NCBI GenBank assembly: GCA_034421515.1
Contig: DAOUKH010000006.1
Span: 1 to 45,444 of the forward strand
Direction: 5' to 3'
DNA from: DAOUKH01 sp034421515
GTDB lineage: Bacteria > Chloroflexota > Dehalococcoidia > SHYB01
DNA length: 45,444 nucleotides
In this document: positions 15,228-23,939 of the stretch, piece by piece
Numbering within the stretch: position 1 is the first letter of the stretch
How the letters are laid out: every line of letters begins with the position of its first letter
Translations under genes and position numbers: made by a program
The notes under the pieces: model-generated
The model's database searches: none
What the model was told of the DNA's origin: nothing
Seen by the model: the letters and a program-made list of their open reading frames with translations, nothing else

Positions 15228-15497
15228 CTAAATTCGTCTCAGCAGCTTGTCGTATTCGTGGTGCGGTCCGATCCAAAACCATACGATTTCTTCCTCGTCC
15301 ACGACCCCAAGGGCGCGGTAGTCGATGCTTACTCGCACCGAGTACACAGGACGCCGCCGACTCACTTGCTTGAAGTCCAGACTAGGGTGATTAGGGTTCG
15401 ACGCAAAGAAACGGTAGGCGTCGCGCGCCTGTTGTCTTACGTGGCTGGGGAGGAGTCGATAGGCATCCCAGAAGCTCTCCTGGGCAAACGAACGCAT
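15228..15497 (-). CDS. Type II toxin, RelE/ParE superfamily
   Basis: Predicted toxin of 89 aa with the RelE/ParE fold. The order is an N-terminal helix (FWDAYRLLPSHVRQQARDAY), the strand region SLDFKQVSRRRPVYSVRVSIDYRALGV, and the end IVWFWIGPHHEYDKLLRR. VYSVRVxxDYRALG and WFWIGxHxEYxxLL are hallmark strings of this RelE-like group. RelE members cut mRNA on the ribosome and ParE members poison gyrase; the sequence alone does not decide which. It starts 3 bases after the stop of the antitoxin, the standard order. Base composition here is visibly less GC-rich than the flanks, as expected for a transferred module. Confidence 0.88.
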   Translation of the reverse strand: MRSFAQESFWDAYRLLPSHVRQQARDAYRFFASNPNHPSLDFKQVSRRRPVYSVRVSIDYRALGVVDEEEIVWFWIGPHHEYDKLLRRI

Positions 15498-15500
15498 TGC

Positions 15501-15725
15501 CTAAAGCTTTTCTGGATCGAGAGGTCGAGTCAGTCCTGCGCGGTGTGCTGCCAAGGCCTTATCGGCCAGCCGCTTCAGCAGGTCCTCAGATTCGGGACGG
15601 CTGAACAATTCTGCCCACTGCTGCTCCGATTCCAGTTCAGCCAGCAGGAAGCGGGCAAACCGGTCCTGCTCCTCCTGCGGAAGTTCGGAGGCTCTCTCGA
15701 AGGCTTGCTGAAGAAGCTTGGTCAT
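15501..15725 (-). CDS. Antitoxin of the RelE/ParE-type toxin at 15228-15497
   Basis: Small acidic, helical protein of 74 aa: TKLLQQAFERASELPQEEQD then FARFLLAELESEQQWAELF, ending AHRAGLTRPLDPEKL. Proteins of this shape (ELPxxEQDxFAxxLLAELESExxW, and RAGxTxPLDPxxL at the C-terminus) are regularly found directly before RelE-like toxins. AAGGAGG lies 6 bases before the ATG, a stronger ribosome site than the toxin's, consistent with antitoxin excess. It probably neutralises the toxin by direct binding and may also repress the operon. A small inverted repeat ATGA-AA-TCAT at 15747-15756 upstream could be an operator. Confidence 0.82.
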   Translation of the reverse strand: MTKLLQQAFERASELPQEEQDRFARFLLAELESEQQWAELFSRPESEDLLKRLADKALAAHRAGLTRPLDPEKL

Positions 15726-15746
15726 CTGCTTCCTCCTTCTCGATCT

Positions 15747-15756
15747 ATGAAATCAT
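15747..15756. promoter_or_regulatory. Possible autoregulatory operator of the toxin-antitoxin pair
   Basis: A 10-bp interrupted palindrome ATGA-AA-TCAT in an AT-richer pocket about 20 bases upstream of the antitoxin start. Type II antitoxins often bind such repeats. It is short and may be chance. Confidence 0.25.
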
Positions 15757-15762
15757 TCTTGC

Positions 15763-17094
15763 CTAGCGGGCGGGGGTTGCCAACTCGCCTTCGAGGCGGC
15801 GGAAGACGAGGCCGGTGGCGAGCTTGGGGAAGAAGCAGGTCGACTTGGGGGGAAGCCGATCGCCGAGGTCGGAGACCTCCCGGAAGGCGTCCATGGGGAC
15901 GGCCTTGGGCAGGAAGGCGATCTGCGCCTCGCCGCGGGAGACGCGCTCGACGGCCCTGATGGCGCTCGTCTCGAACGACAGGAGCCCTTCCCGTTCCGCT
16001 TCCTCCTCGTCCATGCCGAGCAGGGGGGCGAGGAGTGTCTCGCGGAAGAGCGCGGGCGCGAGTCCGGCACACACGCGCGACAGACCGGCTTGGGCCGCGA
16101 CCTTGCCGACGAGCGCGTCGTCCCGGAGGCGCAACGTGATCAGCGCGCCCGGCTCGAGGCCCCAAACTGAGAACACCGCGTCGTCGGCTTCGAGGTCGGC
16201 CAGTGCCGCCTTGGCGATGGCGGCGGGGTCGGCGTCCATCGAGCGGGGTTCTTCGCCGTAGGAGTCGGCGATGCGGGCGCGAAGCCGTTCGAGCTGTTCG
16301 GGGCCGAGTCCGCGAAGGAGGCGGTGGTAGGGCAGGTTGAGCAGGCCGGGGTCGTCCATGGCGATGACGGCGGTCATGAGGAAGTTGTGGGCGTCGTCGC
16401 CGGTCTCGCCGTTGGGCGCGCGGCCGTTCAGCGATTCAGCGTAGTGGAGCGCCGTCTCGTAGCGGTGATGGCCGTCGGCCATGTAGAGCGGAGCGCCCGC
16501 GAGGGCTTCGTAGACGGCGTCGATGTCCGCCGGGGCGGTCAGGGCGGCCAGCTCGAACGAGCCCCCGCCGTCCATCTCGGCCTGTGTGGCGGGGGCTTCG
16601 AGGGCGCGGTCGAGGAGGTCGGCGAGGCCGGGGGAGCCGGCGTGGAGCGTCATGACCGGGCTGAAGTTTGCGCTGGTGGCCTGCATCAACTTCAAGCGGT
16701 CTTCCTTGGGCCCGCTCCGGGTGTCTTCGTGGGGGCGCACGGGACCGTCGGCGGCCAGCGGGGTGAGGCGCACGGCGCCGAGAAGCTCGGTCCGCGTATA
16801 GGGGCGCCCCTCGTGGACGAACCGGTGGCGCACCGCGTAGTAGGAGGGGTTCTCGTCCTGGCGCAGCACCCCGTCGGCCACCCATGCGTCGAGGGTTTTG
16901 GCGGCGTTGGTGTAGGGATCGGGCAGGGCCGCGGGGTCGGGGGCTTCGAGGCGGACGGCGTTGGGGCCGCCGGCACCGAGCAGGCGGCGCCGGTCGTCCG
17001 GGAAGATCATGTCGAACGGGCCGCAGAGCGCCGCGCCGAGAGAGACGCGCGCCGGGTCGAACCGCAGACCGGCGAAGGGCCGTACGTCGGCCAT
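15763..17094 (-). CDS. DUF1015 family protein (SerK-like)
   Basis: 443 aa protein of the DUF1015 family, whose archaeal member SerK phosphorylates free L-serine. Family blocks are clear: VRPFAGLRFDP at the N-terminus, CGPFDMIFPDDRRRLL (CPPYDV-like), NAAKTLDAWVADGVLRQDENPSYY, VRPHEDTRSGPKEDRLKLMQATSANFSPV at about residues 140-170, ADGHHRYETALHYAE at about 210, and DDAHNFLMTAVIAMDDPGL. The His-rich ADGHHRYE motif is the family signature. Most bacterial members have no assigned function, so serine kinase activity is a possibility only. It is transcribed divergently from the ABC operon. An AGGAG lies upstream of the ATG at 17094. Confidence 0.9.
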   Translation of the reverse strand: MADVRPFAGLRFDPARVSLGAALCGPFDMIFPDDRRRLLGAGGPNAVRLEAPDPAALPDPYTNAAKTLDAWVADGVLRQDENPSYYAVRHRFVHEGRPYTRTELLGAVRLTPLAADGPVRPHEDTRSGPKEDRLKLMQATSANFSPVMTLHAGSPGLADLLDRALEAPATQAEMDGGGSFELAALTAPADIDAVYEALAGAPLYMADGHHRYETALHYAESLNGRAPNGETGDDAHNFLMTAVIAMDDPGLLNLPYHRLLRGLGPEQLERLRARIADSYGEEPRSMDADPAAIAKAALADLEADDAVFSVWGLEPGALITLRLRDDALVGKVAAQAGLSRVCAGLAPALFRETLLAPLLGMDEEEAEREGLLSFETSAIRAVERVSRGEAQIAFLPKAVPMDAFREVSDLGDRLPPKSTCFFPKLATGLVFRRLEGELATPAR

Positions 17095-17141
17095 GAAGGG
17101 CTCCTGGGGTGGGGTGAGGCTTCGCGAAGAGTCGCCCGTCG

Positions 17142-17147
17142 ATTATA
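17142..17147 (-). promoter_or_regulatory. -10 box (TATAAT) for the DUF1015 gene
   Basis: On the minus strand the sequence GCGCGTATAATCGAC contains a perfect TATAAT, with no TG extension and no evident -35. The predicted start near 17135 gives a leader of about 40 bases that contains AGGAG before the ATG. Confidence 0.55.
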
Positions 17148-17171
17148 CGCGCGGGGCCGGGGGGCAGCGCC

Positions 17172-17177
17172 TATACT
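17172..17177 (+). promoter_or_regulatory. -10 box (TATACT) for the ABC transporter operon
   Basis: TATACT, one mismatch from consensus, lies 22 bases before the ATG at 17200. GAGGGG at 17191-17196 is the ribosome site. It is back to back with the minus-strand TATAAT at 17142-17147. No -35 is visible. Confidence 0.5.
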
Positions 17178-17199
17178 GTGGTCTCTTTCAGAGGGGTAG

Positions 17200-20100
17200 A
17201 TGAGCCGATTCCTCGCAGCCGTCACGTCGCCGCTGGTGCTGATCTGGAGGCGCGCGCGGTCCGATGCGCCTTTCCTCGCGGCCCTGTTCGCGGGGGTGCT
17301 CCTTGCGACGGCGGTCTTGGCGGGCTCGCCGTTGTACCTCAACGCGCTGAGTGAGTTGGGGCTGCGTCACGCCCTCCAGCACGAGCGCACCGGCGTCCTC
17401 GACGCCGCCGTGCTCGTCCCCGCCCGCCCGCCGACCCGAGGCGTCTTCACGGCCACGCAGACGGAGGTCCGCGAGCGCGTCGGCGACGCGGCGGGGCCGT
17501 ACATCGAGGCCGAAGGCTCGCATCTCGCGTCGGCGGCGATGTGGACCGTGCTCCCCGAAGAGTCGATCTTCGCGGGCTCGATACGCGGACGCATTCAGTC
17601 GTTCGACGCCTATGAACCGCGGGTGCGCGTGTTGGAGGGACGGCTGCCGCGCCCGGGAGCCGCCGCGGACGGCGGCGCGGCGGAGGTGGTTCTGGGGGCG
17701 AACTCGGCGCGCTCGCTGCAGGCCGGCCTCGGCGGGCGCTTCACGCTCTCAACGGGAAGGGACGGCGCCGGCGTGAGGATGGAAGCGGTGGTCGTGGGCA
17801 TCGTCGAGCCGCTCGACCGGCGCGACCGCTACTGGCAATTCGTCGGCGACCCGTTCTCAATGCAGTCCGATTTCACCACCGGCGAAGAGCTGCCGATGGT
17901 CCCGCTGGTGGCGCCGCACGAGACATTCTTCACCGACCTCACCAGGGAGCGGAGCACGCTCCGAGCCGACTACTGGTTCTACTTCTTCGTCGACGGCAGC
18001 GCCATCGAGGCGACCGAAGCCGGCGCCGTCCGGGAGGCGATGGTGGCGCTCGAAGACGAGCTCCCCATCAGGTTCCCTGGGGCGACGGTGCTTTCGGGCC
18101 TGACGCGCACCCTGGAGCGTTACGAAGAGAAGCTCTTCTTTAGCCGCATCCCCGTGCTCATCATGGCGATCACGGTGTCGGGCGTGGCGCTCTTCTACCT
18201 TGTCGTGATCGGCAACGCGGCGGTGGAGCGGCAACTCTCCGAGATCGCGCTGTTCCGGTCGCGCGGGGCCAACGGCCTTCAGGCGGTCGGCATCTATTTG
18301 TGGCAGGCGCTGGTACTGAGCGCGGCGGCGGTGGCGGCGGGGCCGCTCCTGGCCTGGGCCTTGGTCCCGCAGCTTGGGCGGGCGCCGCCGTTCGAGAACG
18401 TGACCGGAGGCGCACCCCTGCCCGCCGAGATGACGGCGTCGGTGTGGGTCTTCGCGCTCATCGGCGGGGTGCTGGCGTTCGCGGCGCTGGCGGCTCCGGC
18501 CCTGAAGGGAGCGCGGTTCAACGTGCTCGACGCCCGCTCCGCGGCGGGACGGCCCGGCAGGTTCCTCGGCTTCCACCGCTACTACCTCGACGTGTTCCTG
18601 CTGGCGGTCACCGGGTTGCTCTACTGGGAGCTCACCCAGCGGGGCTCGCTGGTGACGCAGCGCCTCTTCGGGGAGGACTCGATCGACGGGCTGCTGCTGG
18701 CGGCGCCCGTCCTGCTCATGGCGTCGCTGGCCCTGCTGATCTTGCGGGCCGCGCCGTACCTGCTCGAGGCCGCCTCGTTCGTCGTTTCACGGTTCTCGAC
18801 AAAGGCGTGGCCCGCCATCGGGCTCTGGACGTTGGCGCGGAGCCCCGCGGCCTTCCTGCGCCCCGTGCTGATCGTCTCGCTGACCGCGGGCATGGGCATG
18901 TTCGCCGCGAGCTACCACGACACCATCGAGCGCAGCTTCGCCGACCGCGGCCTCTACTTCGCGGGGAGCGACGCGCGCCTCGTCGGCTTGCCCCGCACAC
19001 TTACGGCAGACGCCGACATCGCCGCCGCGTTCGAGTCCTACGCCGCCGTGGACGTTGCGGGAGCGGTCTACCGCAGCGGCCCCGGCGCCCTCGCCTCCCC
19101 ATATGGGTACCAGCTTCTCGCCGTCGATACGCTCAAGTTCCACCGCGTGAGTTGGTACCGCGAGGACTTCTCCGATACCGACCTCTTCACGCTGTTGCGG
19201 AAGGTCGAGGCGGGGCGCTCGATCCTGCGGGGGCTCGACCTTCCCGAAGGGACGACGCGGCTGGGCGTCTGGGTCCGCCCCGACCAGGAGTACCAGAACA
19301 GGTCGTTGTGGGCGCGCGTCCGGGACGGGGCGGGCGTCGACTGGCGCTTCCGGCTGGGCCGCCTCGACTACACCGATTGGGGCTACCTTGAAGCAGAGAT
19401 CGGCACGCGGGGCGGCCCGCTCGAAGGGCCGCTGACGCTGCAATCGCTCTTCATCTTCGAGCTCGATTTCCCCGAGGAACCGTTGCCGATCGACGTACTG
19501 GTGGACGGGTTCAGCAGCTCGGGCCGGTTCAATTTTTCGGACCTCACCGCCACGGCCGGCGGCCGGCGCGTCGTCGTCGATGCGCTGGACTCCACGGCCC
19601 GGTGGGGCGCGATGGCGACGAGCCAGCTTGTCGGCGAAGTCATTGAGACCGACAGGGAGGTCACGCGTGGCGGGTCGCCGACGCTCGAGCTCTCGTGGCA
19701 GGCGGTCTCCGGCGTGGGCAGGCGGGGGATCTATCCCACCGACTATCACGAACCGCTCCCCGTGATCGGGAGCGAGGGCTTCCTGGCGCAGACGGGCCGC
19801 CTTGTCGGCGACACCGTGGACGTCCGCGTCGCCGGTGTGCCGATGCCGGTGACGATCGTGGACTCGATCGAGTTCTTTCCGACCCTGGACCCGTCGAGCC
19901 CGTTCGTGCTCGGCAGCCTCGATACGCTGCTGCACTACGCGAACCTGTTTCGCGGGGCGCAGGCCCGGCCCAACGAGGTGTGGCTGTCGCTCAGCGACGA
20001 CGAGGTGGAACGGGCGGCGTTCCTGGACGAAGTCGGGTCGTCTCCGTTCCGCGACTACGTCGTGATCGAGGGCGACGCGGAGCTACTCGACTTGGTCTCC

Positions 20101-20547
20101 GACCCCCTCGTGGGCGTGGGAAGCCGGGGCGTGTCTTTCTCGGTGCTGCTCGTGCTCTCGGTACTGACCGGCGGCGGCTATCTGGGCTACACCTACGCGG
20201 CGTCGTTCCGGTGGCGGCGCGAGTTCGCCGTGCTGCGGGCGCTGGGGCTGTCGGGCCGGGGGAACCTGCTGGCGCATAGCTGCGTCCACGCCGCCATCAT
20301 CGGCGCGGGAGCGCTGATCGGCGCGCTGGTGGGCAGCCGCGCCCATGCGATGATGATCACGTTCCTTGAGCACACCGAGCGAGGGCGGAACGTGCTGCCT
20401 CCGTTCGCGCCCCAGACGGACTGGAGCGGCGTGGGCTGGATCGCGCTCGCCGCCGCCGGTGCGGCGCTCGCGCTGCTGGTCTGGGCGGCGCTACGCTACG
20501 CGCAGACCCAGGCATGGCGGACGCTGCGCGAGGGGAGCGACATCTGA
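17200..20547 (+). CDS. FtsX/MacB-type ABC transporter permease, large (first of two)
   Basis: Inner-membrane permease of 1115 aa. An N-terminal helix (FLAALFAGVLLATAVLAGS) is followed by a large extracytoplasmic domain to about residue 305. A first FtsX bundle starts with IPVLIMAITVSGVALFYLVVI, followed by the cytoplasmic loop VERQLSEIALFRSRGANGLQ typical of FtsX permeases. Further helices lie around 410-435, 465-480, 498-525 and 555-575. A second extracytoplasmic region spans about 580-965. The final FtsX bundle includes FSVLLVLSVLTGGGYLGYTY and the loop RREFAVLRALGLSGRGN. This duplicated layout suits mechanotransmission of lipids, lipoproteins or antimicrobial peptides, and the substrate is unknown. 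It is the first gene of a four-gene operon. Confidence 0.88.
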   Translation: MSRFLAAVTSPLVLIWRRARSDAPFLAALFAGVLLATAVLAGSPLYLNALSELGLRHALQHERTGVLDAAVLVPARPPTRGVFTATQTEVRERVGDAAGPYIEAEGSHLASAAMWTVLPEESIFAGSIRGRIQSFDAYEPRVRVLEGRLPRPGAAADGGAAEVVLGANSARSLQAGLGGRFTLSTGRDGAGVRMEAVVVGIVEPLDRRDRYWQFVGDPFSMQSDFTTGEELPMVPLVAPHETFFTDLTRERSTLRADYWFYFFVDGSAIEATEAGAVREAMVALEDELPIRFPGATVLSGLTRTLERYEEKLFFSRIPVLIMAITVSGVALFYLVVIGNAAVERQLSEIALFRSRGANGLQAVGIYLWQALVLSAAAVAAGPLLAWALVPQLGRAPPFENVTGGAPLPAEMTASVWVFALIGGVLAFAALAAPALKGARFNVLDARSAAGRPGRFLGFHRYYLDVFLLAVTGLLYWELTQRGSLVTQRLFGEDSIDGLLLAAPVLLMASLALLILRAAPYLLEAASFVVSRFSTKAWPAIGLWTLARSPAAFLRPVLIVSLTAGMGMFAASYHDTIERSFADRGLYFAGSDARLVGLPRTLTADADIAAAFESYAAVDVAGAVYRSGPGALASPYGYQLLAVDTLKFHRVSWYREDFSDTDLFTLLRKVEAGRSILRGLDLPEGTTRLGVWVRPDQEYQNRSLWARVRDGAGVDWRFRLGRLDYTDWGYLEAEIGTRGGPLEGPLTLQSLFIFELDFPEEPLPIDVLVDGFSSSGRFNFSDLTATAGGRRVVVDALDSTARWGAMATSQLVGEVIETDREVTRGGSPTLELSWQAVSGVGRRGIYPTDYHEPLPVIGSEGFLAQTGRLVGDTVDVRVAGVPMPVTIVDSIEFFPTLDPSSPFVLGSLDTLLHYANLFRGAQARPNEVWLSLSDDEVERAAFLDEVGSSPFRDYVVIEGDAELLDLVSDPLVGVGSRGVSFSVLLVLSVLTGGGYLGYTYAASFRWRREFAVLRALGLSGRGNLLAHSCVHAAIIGAGALIGALVGSRAHAMMITFLEHTERGRNVLPPFAPQTDWSGVGWIALAAAGAALALLVWAALRYAQTQAWRTLREGSDI

Positions 20548-23500
20548 TGGGCGGGCTCATCGGCATCGCGTGGTTCGCCCTCCGGCGCTCCCGGCACCGC
20601 TGGCGGCTGTTGGCGCCGTTGCTGGCGGGAGCCGTCATCGCCTCGGCGATCCTCTCGAGCGCGTCGATCTACGGCGACGCGGTGCGCCAACTCGGGCTCG
20701 ACCGGTCGCTCGAAGCAGAGGCGCCGGACGAGCTTGACGTGGACCTGATTTCGAGTTTCGCGCCGTCGCGCGAGTCGTCTTACCGCACGATCCAGAACGA
20801 GGTCGACATCGCGGTGACGCGGAACGTCGAGTGGTTCGTCGAGGGCACGACCCGAAGCATGGAGGGGTCGACGTTCTTCGTGAACGACGTGGGGCGCGGC
20901 GGCGCGCCGATAGACCCGTCGCCGGAGAACATCATCGGCGACGAGCAGGACCGCATCGATCCCCGGCTGCGCTCCTTCTTCTTCTACCAGACCCTGTTCG
21001 ACGAGCACGTTTCGCTGATCGAGGGCGACTGGCCGGAGACCGTCACCGTGCGAGTCGACGCCGACGAGAAGCCGCTCGACTTCCCCGAGATACCGGTCGT
21101 CGTGCTGGAGCAGACGGCGGACCTGCAAAAGCTGTCCGTCGGCGACCGGCTGATGGCGGTGCCGTACTGGGAAGACGTCAATACCTACGCGGTGGCGCGC
21201 ATCACCGGGATCGTTCGGCCCGTCGACCCCGAGGCCCGGTTCTGGCAGCGGGACCTCCAGCGCTACGTGGAGTCCACGCGGGAGGACAACTTCATTGCCA
21301 TGTACGTCCCGGAGGAGACCTTCTTCCAGGGCGTGGGGCGCCTCTTCCCCAACATGAAGTCGGACTACGCGTGGGGGCTGTTCGTCGACCCTTCCAGCAT
21401 CGACGCCGACGGCGCCGGCCTGGCGCAGTACGGCCTCGACCGGATCGACGACCATCTGCGCGCCAGGCTTTCGAGCTACCGCTCGGTAACGGGACTCGAC
21501 GAAGCGCTGGCCGAGTTCGAGACGCGCGATCTGTTCGGGCGCATCCCGCTCTCGGTGATGCTGGTGATGATGCTGGGCGTGGTCCTCTACTACCTCGTCA
21601 TGGCGTCGAACGTCGTGGTCGAGCGGAACGCGGCGGAGGTGGCGCTCCTGCGTTCCCGGGGGGCCGACGGCGGGCAGGTCTTCCTGCTGTATCTGAGCGA
21701 GGCGGGGCTGATCGCGGCGGCGGCGTTCTTCGCCGGGCCGCCCATCGCCTTCGCCGTGACCGGGCTGATGGGGTTCACGCCGGCGTTCTCCGCCTTCACC
21801 GAGGGCGCGCTGCCGGTGAGCCTGACTCCGGCAAGTTACGGCCTCTCGCTGGGCGGGGCGGCGCTCGCCCTCGCCGCGATGCTGCTGCCCGCGATCCGCT
21901 CGTCGGGGCTGAACCCGTTGACGCATCACACGGAGCTTTCCCGGCCCCGGGGGGCGCCGTTCCTTACCCGCTACTACCTCGACATCTTCCTGGGCGTCAT
22001 TGCCGGCCTGCTGTTCTGGGAGCTGAGCTCGCGGGGCACGGTGGTGACGGAAGCGCTCTTCGCCGGAGAGGCGGTGGACGAGGTGCTGCTGGCCGCGCCC
22101 GGCCTCTTCCTGCTCGCCGCCGCGCTGCTCCTCTTGCGCTTCTTCCCGATCGTGACGGCCGTCCTTGGTTGGGGGGCCTCACTGCTGCGCCGCGCGGCCG
22201 CGCCGTTGGCGCTGTGGCGGATGTCGCGGGAGCCGGCGCCGTTCACGAGGCCGCTCCTGCTGTTGATGCTCGCCGGGGCCGTCGCCATGTTCGCCATCAA
22301 CTTCGGCGCGACGCTCGACCGCAGCTACGCCGACCGGGCCCGCTATGCCTCCGGCGGGGATGTCTTGTTCAGGGGCGCGGAACTCGCCCGCAGCGGTCCT
22401 TCCACCGGGTTCGACGAGCAGTTCGGCGGGCTCGGCGTAGCGTCGACGCCCGCGTTCCGGACCACGGGCCGGCCGCTGCTGGGGCTGTTCTCGCGGGGCC
22501 GGTTGAACATCCTGGCCGTCGACCCCGACAGCTTTGCCGACGTGGCCTGGTGGCGGGACGACTTCGCGGACAAGCCGCTCGACGGGTTGCTGAGCGCCGT
22601 GCGCGAGGAGGCCGTGACGGGTGGGGTGGCGCTCCCCGCCGACGCGACGGGCCTGGGCGTGTGGCTGCTGGCGGAGACGCCGCGGATGGACGTCATGCTC
22701 CGGGCCCGCGTGCGGGACGCGAACGGGCGCTATAGCGACTTCGACATGGGGCGCCTTGTGCCGGGGGCATGGCAGCTGCACGAGACGTCGTTCGATACAA
22801 GCGGACGCCTGCGGACCCGCTCGGTGGTGCCCGAACCGCCTGTCGCCCTGGTGTCGCTCACCCTCGAGCAGGTGGGCGGGGCGGCACTCGAGCCGGGGGC
22901 GATCTATCTGGACGAGGCGCATGCGGTGACGCCACGGGGCCGGGTACCGGTCGAGGGGTTTGGGGCGACGGCGGAGGTGTCGGTGATCGAGGACGCGCTC
23001 ATCGCGGTGGTGGACGCGCTGCACCTTGGCACCGGCCCGGCGCGGACGAGTGACGGAGGCGCCACGGCGGCGTTCACCTGGGGGACGACGGGTATCGGCG
23101 CGACGCACGGCGTCACGTTTGGCGCGACACGTTCCGTCGCGACGCCCATGCCCGCGCTCGCGAGCGCCACCGCGCTCGAACAGGAGGGCCTGGAACGCGG
23201 CGACCGGATCGCCCTCTCCATCGGGAGCCACCGGATTCCTATCGAGATCGTGGAGGTCACCGAGTTCTTCCCCACGCTCGACCCGTTCGAGGACGGGTTT
23301 CTCGTGCTGGACCTCCAAGGCCTGCTCGGCCGCCTGAACCGCGCCGAACGGGCTCGGGACTGGCAGCCGAACGAGGTCTGGGTGACGACCGGCCTGGACG
23401 GCCCAGAACGGGAACGCTTCGTCGCCGCCGCCGAGCAGTCGCTAGGCTTGGGGGCGGTCGACCGTGACGCCATCGAGCAGGAGCTCCAGGCCGACCCGCT

Positions 23501-23939
23501 GACGGCGGCCGGTTGGAAGGGCATACTCTTCATCTCGCTGGCGGCGGTGCTGTTCGCGGCGCTGCTCGGGGTCGGGGTCTACGGCTACGTGCAGGCGCAG
23601 CGCCGCAGGGTGGAGTTCGGCCTGCTTCGCGGCATCGGCCTGTCGACGGGAGGGCTGACGGCGATCGTCTTGATTGAACAGGTGTTGCTGCTGGTGACCG
23701 GTCTGGGCCTCGGCGGCCTGATCGGGTACCACTTGATCGGCGTGGTGATGCCGTTCTTGGGCCTGACCGAGGAGGGGGCGAGGGTGCTGCCGCCCTTCGC
23801 GGCGGAGGTGGACCCCTTGGCCGTCGCGATAACCTATGGGGCCATGGCCCTGGCATTCTTGGCGGCGGGCGCCGGTATGATCGCGGCACTGATCCGGTTC
23901 GGCATGCACCGGGCCCTGCGGCTCGGGGAGGTGGGGTGA
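20547..23939 (+). CDS. FtsX/MacB-type ABC transporter permease, large (second of two)
   Basis: Paralogue of the preceding permease, 1130 aa, with the same two-bundle architecture. I use the ATG at 20547, which shares a TGATG junction with the upstream stop and starts MGGLIGIAWFALRRSRHRW, a normal permease N-terminus. Key parts are the first helix (LLAPLLAGAVIASAILSSAS), the FtsX bundle from about residue 330 (LSVMLVMMLGVVLYYLVMAS, then VERNAAEVALLRSRGADGGQ), helices at about 465-545 and 565-590, and the last bundle (ILFISLAAVLFAALLGVGVY, RRVEFGLLRGIGLSTGG). It probably pairs with the first permease as a heterodimer, since the operon also has two ATPases. Confidence 0.88.
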   Translation: MGGLIGIAWFALRRSRHRWRLLAPLLAGAVIASAILSSASIYGDAVRQLGLDRSLEAEAPDELDVDLISSFAPSRESSYRTIQNEVDIAVTRNVEWFVEGTTRSMEGSTFFVNDVGRGGAPIDPSPENIIGDEQDRIDPRLRSFFFYQTLFDEHVSLIEGDWPETVTVRVDADEKPLDFPEIPVVVLEQTADLQKLSVGDRLMAVPYWEDVNTYAVARITGIVRPVDPEARFWQRDLQRYVESTREDNFIAMYVPEETFFQGVGRLFPNMKSDYAWGLFVDPSSIDADGAGLAQYGLDRIDDHLRARLSSYRSVTGLDEALAEFETRDLFGRIPLSVMLVMMLGVVLYYLVMASNVVVERNAAEVALLRSRGADGGQVFLLYLSEAGLIAAAAFFAGPPIAFAVTGLMGFTPAFSAFTEGALPVSLTPASYGLSLGGAALALAAMLLPAIRSSGLNPLTHHTELSRPRGAPFLTRYYLDIFLGVIAGLLFWELSSRGTVVTEALFAGEAVDEVLLAAPGLFLLAAALLLLRFFPIVTAVLGWGASLLRRAAAPLALWRMSREPAPFTRPLLLLMLAGAVAMFAINFGATLDRSYADRARYASGGDVLFRGAELARSGPSTGFDEQFGGLGVASTPAFRTTGRPLLGLFSRGRLNILAVDPDSFADVAWWRDDFADKPLDGLLSAVREEAVTGGVALPADATGLGVWLLAETPRMDVMLRARVRDANGRYSDFDMGRLVPGAWQLHETSFDTSGRLRTRSVVPEPPVALVSLTLEQVGGAALEPGAIYLDEAHAVTPRGRVPVEGFGATAEVSVIEDALIAVVDALHLGTGPARTSDGGATAAFTWGTTGIGATHGVTFGATRSVATPMPALASATALEQEGLERGDRIALSIGSHRIPIEIVEVTEFFPTLDPFEDGFLVLDLQGLLGRLNRAERARDWQPNEVWVTTGLDGPERERFVAAAEQSLGLGAVDRDAIEQELQADPLTAAGWKGILFISLAAVLFAALLGVGVYGYVQAQRRRVEFGLLRGIGLSTGGLTAIVLIEQVLLLVTGLGLGGLIGYHLIGVVMPFLGLTEEGARVLPPFAAEVDPLAVAITYGAMALAFLAAGAGMIAALIRFGMHRALRLGEVG

